Position numbers and translations under genes: made by a program
DNA from: an uncultured Eubacteriales bacterium
GTDB taxonomy: Bacteria > Bacillota > Clostridia > Oscillospirales > UBA644
Assembly (NCBI GenBank): GCA_934454405.1
Contig: CAKSFN010000004.1
Span: forward strand, 91,198 to 155,197
Length of the DNA: 64,000 nucleotides
Direction of reading: 5' to 3'
The notes under the pieces: generated by a model
What the model was told of the DNA's origin: nothing
Database searches by the model: none
Seen by the model: only the letters and a program-made list of their open reading frames with translations
Shown here: one piece after another, positions 1-8,037 of the stretch
How the letters are laid out: every line of letters starts with the position of its first letter
Position numbering within the stretch: position 1 is the stretch's first letter

Positions 1-2
1 TG

Positions 3-665
3 CTCGGCAATAACGGCGGCGCGCTTCCGCAAGCCGAGCCGGTCAAGCGAGAGCCGCCGAAGCTGTTCACCCTTCCGCCGAAAAATGATAATATGCGGCG
101 AATGTATGCTTATCTGCTCAACCGCCGTGGGATAGACCGAGAGGTGCTGTCTGCCTTTGTGCATAAGGGAATGATCTATGAATCAGCCGATTACCACAAC
201 GCCGTATTTGTCGGTCATGATGAACACGGCATTGCCCGTCACGCACACAAAAGAGGAACAGGAAGTGAGAGCACCTACAAGGGCAATGCGGAAAGCTGCG
301 ATCCCTGTTACAGTTTCCACTGGACGGGTACGGACAATACACTCTATCTCTTTGAGGCTCCCATAGATATGCTGTCCTTTATTTCTTTGCACAAGGAAAA
401 TTGGCGCAGCCACAGCTACGCTGCCGCCTGCTGTGTCGGGGATCAGGTGCTGTTCCAAATGCTAAAGGCCAATCCCAATATCGACACCGTCTGTCTCTGT
501 ATGGACAACGATGCCGCAGGGCAGGCGGCGAACAAGAGAATATCCGACAAGCTCTTTATACAGGGCATAAAACACAAAATCCTCGTTCCTACCCATAAAG
601 ACTGGAACGAGGATCTGTTATATAATGAACAGGAGGAAACCGAATGCCAAACATTGCAGCTTTAA
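3..665 (+). CDS. TOPRIM/DUF3991-type conjugative element protein, C-terminal part
   Basis: The reading frame is open from the left edge with no stop, so this is the 3' part of a longer gene; the first internal ATG is at 93. The visible protein has an N-terminal stretch of the DUF3991 kind (RGIDREVLSAFV, GMIYES) followed by a TOPRIM fold: the acidic-strand motif LYLFEAPIDMLSF and the CMDNDAAGQ motif that carries the metal-binding aspartates. Such proteins are standard cargo of Tn1549-like conjugative elements and are thought to act on DNA during transfer or replication, but their role is not established. The last 22 bases overlap the start of the coupling-protein gene, which suggests translational coupling. 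Confidence 0.8.
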   Translation, partial: LGNNGGALPQAEPVKREPPKLFTLPPKNDNMRRMYAYLLNRRGIDREVLSAFVHKGMIYESADYHNAVFVGHDEHGIARHAHKRGTGSESTYKGNAESCDPCYSFHWTGTDNTLYLFEAPIDMLSFISLHKENWRSHSYAAACCVGDQVLFQMLKANPNIDTVCLCMDNDAAGQAANKRISDKLFIQGIKHKILVPTHKDWNEDLLYNEQEETECQTLQL

Positions 666-2617
666 TCACCGTTGCCGCAATTATGTTTGCCGTCCTCGGT
701 GCGATAACGCTGATCGCTCACATCTATAACCTCAACAATATCAAGAGCAAAACGGTCGGCGACGGCCAGCACGGCACAGCTCGGTGGGTAAACAAAGCGG
801 AGATACGAAAGACCTACCGCCACATCCCGTTCACGCCGAAAAAGTGGCGTAAGCAGGCAAAGCAAAACCAAACGCCTACCATGACGGCGACAGCGCCGAG
901 AAAGCTGCTCCGAAAAAAGACCGAGCCGACCGAGGAAGCGCTGCCGCAGGGCATTGTGGTCGGGTGCAAGGGCGGCAAGCACAGCACCACCGCCATGATA
1001 GACACGGGAGATGTCCATGTGCTGATGATCGGTGCAGCGGGTGTCGGCAAGACTGCCTTTTGGCTGTACCCGTGCATTGAGTACGCCTGCGCATCCGGAA
1101 TGTCCTTCCTCTCCACCGACACCAAGGGCGATGTCATGCGTAACTACGGTAATATTGCAAAGGACTACGGCTACAAGGTTTCGGTCATTGACTTACGCAA
1201 TCCTACTCGCAGTAACGGCAACAACATCCTATACCTCGTCAATAAATACACCGACCTATACGCAAAGCACCCCGACCAAATCGTCTACAAGGCCAAAGCC
1301 GAGAAGTACGCCAAAATCATATCCAAAACCATTATTCTCTCCGGCATGGACGCTGCCTCCTTCGGGCAAAACGCATACTTCTATGACGCCGCCGAGGGCT
1401 TGCTGACCGCAACCATTCTCTTGGTAGCAGAATTCTGTGCGCCGGAGAAACGGCACATCGTTTCGGTGTTCAAGGTCATCCAAGAGTTGCTTGCGCCATC
1501 AAAGAAAAAGGGCAAGAATCAGTTCCAGCAGCTTATGGAACTGCTCCCGAACGAGCATAAGGCGAAATGGTTTGCGGGTGCGGCACTGAACACCGCCGAG
1601 CAGAGTATGGCATCGGTCATGTCAACAGCACTTTCCCGACTCAACGCATTTTTGGATACCGAGTTAGAGAAGCTCCTGTGCTTTGATACCGAGATAGATG
1701 CCGAAACCTTCTGCAACCGGAAATCGGCTATCTTTGTGATCATGCCGGAGGAAAATCCCAACACCTTCTTTATGATCTCACTGATTATCCAACAGCTCTA
1801 CCGTGAGATACTCGCCGTTGCCGATGAAAACGGCGGTAAGCTCAAGAACCGCTGTGTATTCTTCTGCGATGAGTTCGGAACGCTGCCCAAAATCGAAAGT
1901 GCGGAAATGATGTTTTCCGCCTCCCGTTCAAGGCGTTTGCAGATCGTTCCCATAATACAATCCTTCGCCCAGCTCGAAAAGAACTACGGCAAGGAAGGTG
2001 CGGAAATTATCGTGGATAATACGCAGGACACTATCTTCGGCGGCTTTGCGCCCAACAGCAGCTCGGCCGAAACGCTTTCCAAAGCACTCGGCAGCCGCAC
2101 AGTCATGAGCGGATCTGTCAGCCGGAGTAAAAACGATCCGTCACAGTCGCTCCAAATGATAGAGCGACCGCTGCTGACACCGGATGAACTCAAATCCCTG
2201 CCCAAGGGCGATTTTATCGTCATGAAAACGGGTGTGCATCCGATGCGGGTACACCTCAAGCTGTTTTTCAAATGGGGTATCGAATTCGACGATGAACACC
2301 CATACGCCGTACCCGACCAAGGCAACCGTGAGGTCAAGTATGCCGACAAAAAGGAAATTCAGAACGGCATCCTCGAAAAATATCCGCCGGAGTGGAAAGA
2401 GGAAACGCCTGCACCGAGCGACGATGACGGCGGCGGTCAGGCACAGCAGGACAGCACCAATAACGAGCCGCAGAGAACTCCGCCGAAGGATAAGAACAAG
2501 GGCGGCAACCCCATCCGTACCTCACCGCCGAAAAAAGAAACTGCTCCCGACATAACGGAAGCAGAAATCATAAAAGACTTAACCGGAACGGAGGTGCAAA
2601 GCAATGAGCCGTCTTGA
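644..2617 (+). CDS. VirD4/TraG-like conjugal coupling ATPase
   Basis: The 657-residue product is a type IV secretion coupling protein, which docks relaxosome-bound DNA onto the transfer channel at the membrane. One N-terminal membrane segment is visible at residues 5-27. Walker A (GAAGVGKT) is near residue 131 and Walker B (VFFCDEFGTLP) near 405. The C-terminal 90 residues are a Pro/Asp/Lys-rich tail of low complexity. AGGAGG at 632-637 fixes the ATG. The gene overlaps the upstream TOPRIM gene and the downstream winged-helix gene, so the three are likely co-translated. Architecture and neighbours match the Tn1549/CTn family of clostridial conjugative elements. Confidence 0.93.
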   Translation: MPNIAALITVAAIMFAVLGAITLIAHIYNLNNIKSKTVGDGQHGTARWVNKAEIRKTYRHIPFTPKKWRKQAKQNQTPTMTATAPRKLLRKKTEPTEEALPQGIVVGCKGGKHSTTAMIDTGDVHVLMIGAAGVGKTAFWLYPCIEYACASGMSFLSTDTKGDVMRNYGNIAKDYGYKVSVIDLRNPTRSNGNNILYLVNKYTDLYAKHPDQIVYKAKAEKYAKIISKTIILSGMDAASFGQNAYFYDAAEGLLTATILLVAEFCAPEKRHIVSVFKVIQELLAPSKKKGKNQFQQLMELLPNEHKAKWFAGAALNTAEQSMASVMSTALSRLNAFLDTELEKLLCFDTEIDAETFCNRKSAIFVIMPEENPNTFFMISLIIQQLYREILAVADENGGKLKNRCVFFCDEFGTLPKIESAEMMFSASRSRRLQIVPIIQSFAQLEKNYGKEGAEIIVDNTQDTIFGGFAPNSSSAETLSKALGSRTVMSGSVSRSKNDPSQSLQMIERPLLTPDELKSLPKGDFIVMKTGVHPMRVHLKLFFKWGIEFDDEHPYAVPDQGNREVKYADKKEIQNGILEKYPPEWKEETPAPSDDDGGGQAQQDSTNNEPQRTPPKDKNKGGNPIRTSPPKKETAPDITEAEIIKDLTGTEVQSNEPS

Positions 2618-2864
2618 TTTCCTTTACCGCACCGAACTGCCGCACAGAGCCGTTGCGGTGTATATCTATCTCGCCGACCGGACGAACGAAAATAACGAAT
2701 GCTGGCCTGCCATACCGACCATAGCCGCAGACCTCAAACTGTCGGCTTCCACCGTCCGCCGCGGAATTCGTGACCTCAAAAAAGCGGGACTTCTCGAAAC
2801 CGAGCAGCGATACCGCAAGAAAGGCGGCAAGAGCAGTCTGCTGTTCCGGCTGAAAGCGGAGTGA
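2604..2864 (+). CDS. Winged helix-turn-helix protein (HTH_36 type)
   Basis: A small 86-residue DNA-binding protein. The core reads as a winged helix: a helical start (FLYRTELPHRAVAVYIYL), the turn region with CWPAIPTIA, the recognition helix around LSASTVRRGIRDL, and a short wing ending at SLLFRL. This layout resembles the DNA-binding part of RepA-like replication initiators and HTH_36 regulators of conjugative elements. GGAGG about 10 bases before the ATG lies inside the end of the coupling-protein gene, with a 14-base overlap. It could regulate transfer genes or be a reduced initiator; the sequence does not decide. Confidence 0.75.
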   Translation: MSRLDFLYRTELPHRAVAVYIYLADRTNENNECWPAIPTIAADLKLSASTVRRGIRDLKKAGLLETEQRYRKKGGKSSLLFRLKAE

Positions 2865-2907
2865 AAAAAGCAAAACGCTCCGCCAAGGGGCAACTGCGCC
2901 TAATTGG

Positions 2908-2926
2908 TGACAGGTGCCACCTGTCA
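2908..2926. promoter_or_regulatory. Perfect 19-bp palindrome
   Basis: TGACAGGTG-C-CACCTGTCA has two 9-base arms around one central C. It lies 43 bases after the winged-helix gene and well upstream of the next promoter. No U-run follows, so it is more likely a protein binding site or an element-boundary scar than a terminator. Confidence 0.5.
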
Positions 2927-3034
2927 TGGTGATAGGAGAAAGTGAACTACCCAACTGAAGAATAACTACAGCAGAAAGAAAAAACAACGAAGAATCAGCA
3001 ATATAAAAATGCTGTTTCAGTCGTCGCTATTTCA

Positions 3035-3066
3035 GCAAACAATCGCAATTTCTTGCGATTGTTTGC
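3035..3066. repeat. 14-bp perfect hairpin upstream of the HTH operon
   Basis: GCAAACAATCGCAA, loop TTTC, TTGCGATTGTTTGC. Three more pairs form outside a single mismatch. It sits 21 bases before the -35 box of the next operon. Without a U-run it is a weak terminator candidate; it could also be an operator. Confidence 0.5.
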
Positions 3067-3086
3067 CGAAATTATAGCATACTGTA

Positions 3087-3115
3087 TTGTAATCAGGGAT
3101 TATTTATGTTATAAT
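3087..3115 (+). promoter_or_regulatory. Sigma-A-type promoter of the HTH gene pair
   Basis: TTGTAA (3087-3092), 17-base spacer, TATAAT (3110-3115). The predicted start near 3122 gives a leader of about 30 bases before the ATG at 3151. Confidence 0.65.
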
Positions 3116-3150
3116 AAGTTGCAGTATCTATATTTATCGAGGTGATAGCG

Positions 3151-3384
3151 ATGATTATTCTTTCCGTCAGCTACAACAACCTGTGGAAGCTGCTTGTCGA
3201 TAAAAAAATGAGCAAGGCTGATTTACGCAGGGCTGTGGAGATTTCTCCGAACACAATGACAAAGCTTCGTCGTGATGAAGAAGTGTCGATGTCTGTTCTG
3301 AAAAGAATCTGCGAATATCTGGAGTGTAATATCGGGGATATCTGCGACTTCATTCCGGTTTCAAAATCGGAGGTGAATGCTTGA
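3151..3384 (+). CDS. XRE/Cro-family small HTH regulator
   Basis: A 77-residue Cro/CI-type repressor fold: first helices in VSYNNLWKLLVDKKM, the HTH around KADLRRAVEISPNTMTKLR, and a last helix ISVLKRICEYL-like segment ending in GDICDF. A GTG nine bases upstream is in frame, but GAGGTG at 3139-3144 spaces properly only for the ATG at 3151. The stop overlaps the ATG of the next gene by one base. A close paralogue at 26965-27168 shares the VSYNxLWKLLxDKKM block and precedes a restriction-modification operon, so this small regulator recurs at the head of cargo modules in this region. It is probably autoregulatory. Confidence 0.85.
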   Translation: MIILSVSYNNLWKLLVDKKMSKADLRRAVEISPNTMTKLRRDEEVSMSVLKRICEYLECNIGDICDFIPVSKSEVNA

Positions 3385-3866
3385 TGACGGTACAGCTATT
3401 GCTTGAGTGCGAGCAATATATCCGAAACGGCGGCATTCTTGCCGGTTCATCTTTTGGGAAAATAGAAATACCTTCCCATAAGATGATGGACATTGATACC
3501 GATGCCGCGGAACAGTATTTACAGCAACACAGGGAGAATTATTTTACAGAGCAGATGTTTGCCTTTATTGATCGTACCGGTCAGAAAGACAGTGATATCT
3601 ATAAAAAGGCATTGATTGACCGCCGATTGTTTTCCAAGATACGGTCGAACAAAAAATACATACCTGCCAAGAGAACGGTAATCGCTTTGTGTCTTGCATT
3701 GGAATTATCAAGAGAGGATGCAGATAAACTTCTTTCCTCTGCCGGATACAGTTTATCCCGTGCCGACGATTTCGATCTTGTGATTGCCTTTTGCATTGAA
3801 AAGAAAATATTTAATTTCTTTGACATCAACGAGGCTCTTGTTCATTTCGGTTTTGAGCCGTTTTGA
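3384..3866 (+). CDS. Lambda-repressor-like helical protein, unknown function
   Basis: A 160-residue protein. The second half (FIDRTGQKDSDIYKKALIDR, FSKIRSNKKYIPAKRT, LSREDADKLLSSAGYSL, INEALVHFG) is a helical module that I recognise as the C-terminal extension of many clostridial macro-domain (ADP-ribose binding) proteins, and also occurs alone. It resembles an HTH effector. The macro domain itself is absent here. The ATG at 3384 is chosen from GGAGGTG at 3369-3375 (8-base spacer); a TTG at 3381 is in frame. The gene is translationally coupled to the HTH gene. Function unknown; it could be the sensor or effector partner of that regulator. Confidence 0.75.
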   Translation: MTVQLLLECEQYIRNGGILAGSSFGKIEIPSHKMMDIDTDAAEQYLQQHRENYFTEQMFAFIDRTGQKDSDIYKKALIDRRLFSKIRSNKKYIPAKRTVIALCLALELSREDADKLLSSAGYSLSRADDFDLVIAFCIEKKIFNFFDINEALVHFGFEPF

Positions 3867-3898
3867 AAAAGAAAAAGCCGCCGTCAGAAAACGGCAGC
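3867..3898 (-). terminator. Rho-independent terminator of the ribbon-helix-helix gene
   Basis: Read on the minus strand: GCTGCCGT, loop TTTCTG, ACGGCGGC, then TTTTTCTTTTT. The stem has 8 positions with one mismatch. It fills the gap between the two convergent genes and probably stops both. Confidence 0.75.
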
Positions 3899-3904
3899 CA
3901 AGTA

Positions 3905-4093
3905 TCATTTTGAGTCCGTGGATTTATCATCCGATGTGTTCAGGTTATCGAGCGCATATTGAAGGCATTGTACAACGATTTTATTCATGGAAGTGTTGTA
4001 CTCGCCGGCAAGGCGGTCAAGCTGATCCACAATATTTACGGGAATACGGAATGTTTTATTGACGGATTCAAAACCCTTTTCAAGCTCAAGCAT
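3905..4093 (-). CDS. Ribbon-helix-helix (Arc/CopG-like) regulator
   Basis: The 62-residue product has the ribbon strand NKTFRIPVNIVDQL followed by two helices (RLAGEYNTS and NKIVVQCLQYALDNL), the usual size and pattern of an Arc/MetJ repressor. AAGAGGTGAG is spaced correctly for the ATG at 4093 rather than the in-frame ATG 12 bases upstream. It is the only minus-strand gene in the cargo cluster and is divergent from the Sel1 gene, 224 bp away. A perfect inverted repeat lies just upstream of its ribosome site, which suggests autoregulation. It is the obvious local candidate to control the cluster, but that is inference. Confidence 0.8.
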   Translation of the reverse strand: MLELEKGFESVNKTFRIPVNIVDQLDRLAGEYNTSMNKIVVQCLQYALDNLNTSDDKSTDSK

Positions 4094-4110
4094 GATAAAT
4101 CTCACCTCTT

Positions 4111-4126
4111 TGCATATTATTATGCA
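4111..4126. promoter_or_regulatory. Inverted repeat, candidate operator of the ribbon-helix-helix gene
   Basis: TGCATA-TTAT-TATGCA, a perfect 6-bp inverted repeat 18 bases upstream of the ATG at 4093 and just outside its ribosome site. Position and symmetry fit autorepression by a ribbon-helix-helix dimer. Confidence 0.45.
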
Positions 4127-4242
4127 CTAAATTTAGAAATAAATATACAAGCAGTTTATCTTGCAAAGCGCTTGCGGATGGTACCGAAAAATTATATAAT
4201 GATACTTGAATGGGTATGCTTATCAATTGAGTTTCAAAAAGT

Positions 4243-4286
4243 GTCGCCGCTGCGGCGACCAAATTACAGGTGATGCGGTATATAAT
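4243..4286 (+). promoter_or_regulatory. Palindrome-promoter element, copy 1
   Basis: GTCGCCGC-T-GCGGCGAC (4243-4259) is a perfect 17-bp palindrome, followed by CAAATT and, 21 bases after the palindrome, TATAAT (4281-4286). The -35 position reads ACCAAA, unlike a sigma-A box. The palindrome centre falls near -42, a classic class II activator position. Near-identical elements occur at 12411 and 19606. Confidence 0.7.
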
Positions 4287-4316
4287 GATTTTTGGAATAG
4301 GAGGGCGGCTTTAACT

Positions 4317-4547
4317 ATGGAAAAACCAAAGAAATTGAGAAAGCTGATAAAAGCGGCGAAAATGGGAAAGCCCTGCGCCATGTACCGACTTGGTATTTGC
4401 TTTGAAACAGGAACTATGACGGAGATAAATATAGATAAAGCCGCACGGTGGATTTCCGCAGCGGCTGAGACCGGATATGCTCCGGCACTTGAATGGATAA
4501 AGGATTACTCTTTTGACGATAACGCTTTGATTCAGGCGGAAAGCTGA
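4317..4547 (+). CDS. Short Sel1-repeat protein
   Basis: A 76-residue protein consisting of two Sel1-like repeats: LRKLIKAAKMGKPCAMYRLG and DKAARWISAAAETGYAPAL, with the alternating small/aromatic pattern of SLR helices. GGAGGG at about 4300 selects the ATG at 4317; an in-frame ATG at 4206 would place the coding region across the palindrome-promoter element. Sel1 proteins are scaffolds for protein-protein contacts. This is the first gene after palindrome copy 1, matching the long Sel1 gene that follows copy 2. Confidence 0.8.
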   Translation: MEKPKKLRKLIKAAKMGKPCAMYRLGICFETGTMTEINIDKAARWISAAAETGYAPALEWIKDYSFDDNALIQAES

Positions 4548-4555
4548 GGGAATAT

Positions 4556-4930
4556 ATGAACCACCTGCAATACAACAAAATTCTTGACAAAGTAGATCTT
4601 TATGAAGGGCTTGAAAAAAACACGCTGACCATACGGCTTGAAGGAAACATATGCGAGCGCTGCCCGTCCGATATGCACAGATATGATATTCCATTCCCTG
4701 TCGAAGCCGATAGTTTTACGGTTGATTTTACTTCCTACGCGCCCAAGCACAGCTACGAGCTGATTATAAAAAGCGTTAACGAAAACAGCGTTGATATTAC
4801 TTTTAGCGGAAATGACTACACCCTGCACGAAGGGATCAACTTCCTTTTTGACATAAGGGAGCATCAGGCCTCATACGACGGCCCGTGGTTTACGGGCGTG
4901 GATGAATTACAGGCTGTATGGGTGAAATAA
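4556..4930 (+). CDS. Uncharacterised small beta-rich protein (module copy 1)
   Basis: The 124-residue product is not recognised. It shows alternating strand-like segments (TLTIRLEGNI, YDIPFPVEADSFTVDFTSY, YELIIKSVNENSVDITFSG) and ends with an aromatic DGPWFTGVDELQAVWVK. No signal peptide or membrane segment is visible. It begins 8 bases after the Sel1 gene and precedes a DUF1963 gene. The product at 14131, also between a Sel1 and a DUF1963 gene, has the same strand pattern and a related 'NENSVDITFSGNDYTLHEG' versus 'SETSVSLSVHCADPKYNKT' segment, so the two may be distant paralogues. Confidence 0.65.
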   Translation: MNHLQYNKILDKVDLYEGLEKNTLTIRLEGNICERCPSDMHRYDIPFPVEADSFTVDFTSYAPKHSYELIIKSVNENSVDITFSGNDYTLHEGINFLFDIREHQASYDGPWFTGVDELQAVWVK

Positions 4931-4949
4931 GCGATAATGAGGTGGCGGC

Positions 4950-5543
4950 GTGAACGGAATCAAGCTGAAAATATCAAAACCAAAGGATAAGCTTTCCGCA
5001 GGTTCAAGCAAGCTGTTCGGCAATCCCGATGTGTGGGACGGCTTTGAATGGCCGTATATCGAAGAAAACGGCGAAAAGTATGACTTAACCTTTATGTGTC
5101 AGATAGACTGTGCAAAGGCAGAAGGCTTTGACGAAAGCGGATTGCTTCCGAAAACTGGAATACTTTATTTCTTTTACGACCTTGATACAATGCCCGAAGC
5201 ACCGGACGAAAAATCGGCACGGGTTCTTTGGTACAACGGCGAATTGTCCGCCCTGCATGAAATGATACTGACAGATGAGGACGGCAACAGTCTGGCGTTT
5301 TCCGAGCAGAGAATCAATTTTGATGTAGCAGATGCGGATGAAAAATCATCTTCTCTTCTTCTCGGAGATATGACGCAAAGCTGTGATTTTATAAAGGATT
5401 ATCTGCCGCTTTTGCGTATCGGCTCGCTTGAAACGGAGGATGCGGAGATCCGCTTTAAGGGTAACGGGGCGCTGTGCTTTTATATTGAAAAAGAAAAACT
5501 TGTAGCGTGCAACTTTTCCGAAGTGAAAGCGGCACAGATATAA
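4950..5543 (+). CDS. DUF1963 (YwqG-like) protein, copy 1
   Basis: A 197-residue DUF1963/YwqG-family protein. Typical elements are the opening with SKLFGNPDVWDGFEWP, then FMCQIDCAKAEGF, then LPKTGILYFFYDLD, and the C-terminal GALCFYIEKEKL. Members are cytoplasmic beta-rich proteins often found with toxins, immunity proteins or signalling clusters; their biochemical role is unknown. The start is the GTG at 4950, supported by GAGGTGG about 8 bases upstream. A second family member lies at 14436-14981 in the same relative position. Confidence 0.8.
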   Translation: MNGIKLKISKPKDKLSAGSSKLFGNPDVWDGFEWPYIEENGEKYDLTFMCQIDCAKAEGFDESGLLPKTGILYFFYDLDTMPEAPDEKSARVLWYNGELSALHEMILTDEDGNSLAFSEQRINFDVADADEKSSSLLLGDMTQSCDFIKDYLPLLRIGSLETEDAEIRFKGNGALCFYIEKEKLVACNFSEVKAAQI

Positions 5544-5560
5544 CAGGGAGGAACTTTGCC

Positions 5561-7930
5561 ATGGGACTGTTCAAAAAGAAAACTACCGATTATGACGAGA
5601 TTTTCACAAAGCTTGCGGCGGGAAACCTGTCCGCGCGGGAGCTTAAGAATGCCGAAAAGGCATTGGAGGAGCTTGCAGAATCGGGAGATGCGCGCGGTGT
5701 CATCTGGCGCCCTCTCATAAACATATATAAGCATAACATCCCTTCGGCAATCAGCAACTTTTCGTTTGCGGAGAGGCAATACGGAATTTGCGAGGAATAC
5801 GTGCGCGTGCGCAGTCTGCCTGTCGTATTCGGACTTTTCAGCTTTCGGTATGACAAGTATCACGAGCCGGCAAGCGCCGTTTTTACGGCGCGTTCATATG
5901 AGTACGGCTGGGGTACGGAGGCTGACCACGCAAGGGCTCTTGAGATCATACGGGATGCGGCGGAACGGATACACGAGGGGGCGTTTGTGTCATATGCGCC
6001 GACTATCAAAAAAGTATATCTTGAAATTACGGGCGAAGAAATCCCCGAACAAAATGTTCCGTCGGCAGAAAGCGGCGAGCCTGCCGAAAAGGACGGCGAA
6101 ATGCAAAACGGCTGCGATGTTCCGCACGACGATGGCGTAAAGCCCGCCGATGACGCGCGGTGCGCGGAGGACAACGCATCCCCCGCGGAGGCTTCTCCCG
6201 CCGCAGCTTCTCCGACCTCCGACCGCACGGAAGCGGCACCGCACGTTGAGAGTGCCGCGCAGAACAGCAGTATTACCGCAGAATCGCAGGGCAGCGCGGA
6301 CAGCGCCGATGCTGCGGCAGACGACTTCGAATGGGAGGAGTTTTCCTCGATCGACGAGCTTCACGAAAAAATTCTCCATCCGGAGCTTTTCCGCGATCCG
6401 GAGGATCGCTATATCATAAATTCGTGTATGTATCTTGATACGTTCGTCGATGAATTCCGCGAGGAATTTGCGGGCGACGACTATGCGGAAACGAAGGAGA
6501 TAATCGCCGAAATTCTCGGAGTTGAGAGCGGCGAGCTCACGGAGTGCATCGAGCGCCGACTTGACTTTATACACGGATTTACCGAAAAGGAGTACCTCCT
6601 TGCGGCGATGTACAGCCTCGCTTACGACGAAAGAACGGACCTTGCGCCGTATCTTGCAAATCTCGCCTGCTATTTGTGGACGGATACCGGGGACGGCGAC
6701 TACTTCGATCCGCTGCTTGATCTGTTTAAGCTGTCCGGCGAATACGACGACGACGACAGCACATGGCTCTGCGCCATACTCCGCCTGCGGGAAAACGGCA
6801 ATATCGACGAGCCGCTGAATCCGAACGGCAACGTCAGCTTCGACTATCAATTCGCAGATTTCGACTATGTGTTCGGCGATCTTCTCGATAAAGGATACCT
6901 GCCCGGCTCGGACGGAAAAATGTATCTGTCCGATATCGGCGATGACAGCGGGGACGAAGCGGAGGAATCCGATACCGGAGACAACGTGCTGCTGCGTTAC
7001 CGAAACGGCGATTCCTACCGCGGCGCGGCGGTCGGCGGCGTGCGCGAGGGATTCGGTGCCTATTTTTTCGCGGATGGCGGGTTCTACCGCGGCTGCTTCC
7101 ATGCGGACAACTACGAGGGCTACGGCATGCTGGACGAAGGAAACGACAAGGTCTACAAGGGGCTTTGGAAGAACGGAAAGCGCTGCGGCTACGGCGTGCA
7201 GACCTACGCAAACGGCGAGGTCTACCGCGGATGGTGGAAGGACGACCGATTCCACGGCTTCGGGCGGTATGAATTTTTGAACGGAGCGGTGGATCTCGGG
7301 GAATTTTATAACAATCTGCATGAGGGAATCTTCCTTATCCGCCGGGAAGGTCAATGGTTCGGGACCCTGTGGCAGAACGACGAGATCGTTCCGGAGCCCA
7401 CCGGACCTGAGGTGATCGATATCGGCAGCGATTCTCGGTATACGGGAGAGATCGTGCGGAGGAGAAACGGAAACGTGATCACGCGGGTGAAGCACGGCTA
7501 CGGAAAATACCGCTTCTCTCACCGTAACGGTGCAGACACGGTGGACGGCTACATCGGTGAGTTTGAGAACGATGCCCCCTGCGGCTCCGGAATGGTCGTC
7601 AATACGGTCGGTGACTCCCCCATGGTGCTGATCAGCTCCGATTTTCGCGGCGAGGCGCTGCCCGAGGGCGAATGCCGCATGATCTCGCTGACCACGCAAG
7701 GCACCACGCAGTACGCGGAATACTATGTCGGCGGATTTCATGATTCAAAATGGCGCGGCAAGGGCATGCTGTCTCTTATCGGCAATAAGAATGTCTGCGA
7801 CTTCAACTGGTACGGCGGACTGTCCACGGGCAGCATTATAAGCTGCGACAGCTTTAACGACTTCCCCACGGGCGATATTACCGTTGTCGACAAAGACGGC
7901 AGACGGACGCAAATGCATCTGAACGGCTGA
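5561..7930 (+). CDS. Large MORN-repeat protein
   Basis: A 789-residue cytoplasmic protein. Residues 1-150 form a helical Sel1/TPR-like region (ARALEIIRDAAERI). About 155-265 is an Ala/Ser/Glu-rich low-complexity linker. About 265-430 is acidic and helical. About 477-590 holds a run of MORN repeats (YRNGDSYRG, GGFYRGCF, KVYKGLWKNGKRCGYG, GEVYRGWWKDDRFHGFG). About 620-789 carries further strand repeats. MORN repeats bind membranes or proteins and serve as scaffolds. GGGAGG before the ATG at 5561 is the best start; an upstream in-frame ATG at 5507 lies inside the previous gene. The gene looks richer in GC than its neighbours, hinting at separate origin. Confidence 0.85.
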   Translation: MGLFKKKTTDYDEIFTKLAAGNLSARELKNAEKALEELAESGDARGVIWRPLINIYKHNIPSAISNFSFAERQYGICEEYVRVRSLPVVFGLFSFRYDKYHEPASAVFTARSYEYGWGTEADHARALEIIRDAAERIHEGAFVSYAPTIKKVYLEITGEEIPEQNVPSAESGEPAEKDGEMQNGCDVPHDDGVKPADDARCAEDNASPAEASPAAASPTSDRTEAAPHVESAAQNSSITAESQGSADSADAAADDFEWEEFSSIDELHEKILHPELFRDPEDRYIINSCMYLDTFVDEFREEFAGDDYAETKEIIAEILGVESGELTECIERRLDFIHGFTEKEYLLAAMYSLAYDERTDLAPYLANLACYLWTDTGDGDYFDPLLDLFKLSGEYDDDDSTWLCAILRLRENGNIDEPLNPNGNVSFDYQFADFDYVFGDLLDKGYLPGSDGKMYLSDIGDDSGDEAEESDTGDNVLLRYRNGDSYRGAAVGGVREGFGAYFFADGGFYRGCFHADNYEGYGMLDEGNDKVYKGLWKNGKRCGYGVQTYANGEVYRGWWKDDRFHGFGRYEFLNGAVDLGEFYNNLHEGIFLIRREGQWFGTLWQNDEIVPEPTGPEVIDIGSDSRYTGEIVRRRNGNVITRVKHGYGKYRFSHRNGADTVDGYIGEFENDAPCGSGMVVNTVGDSPMVLISSDFRGEALPEGECRMISLTTQGTTQYAEYYVGGFHDSKWRGKGMLSLIGNKNVCDFNWYGGLSTGSIISCDSFNDFPTGDITVVDKDGRRTQMHLNG

Positions 7931-8037
7931 TGCCCGGATAGGCGAGATACAGACGATTTGTTGACGGGTTACGGAAATCGAACAAGTAATGTAATCTGCA
8001 CTACTGTCATAAAACTACCGTTAAGGAGAAATAGCCT

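Noticed and set aside
5990..7741. 583-codon minus-strand open frame opposite the MORN gene
   Set aside because: It mirrors the GC-rich MORN gene in an antisense frame, has no ribosome site and no recognisable domain. The plus-strand protein has clear MORN repeats.
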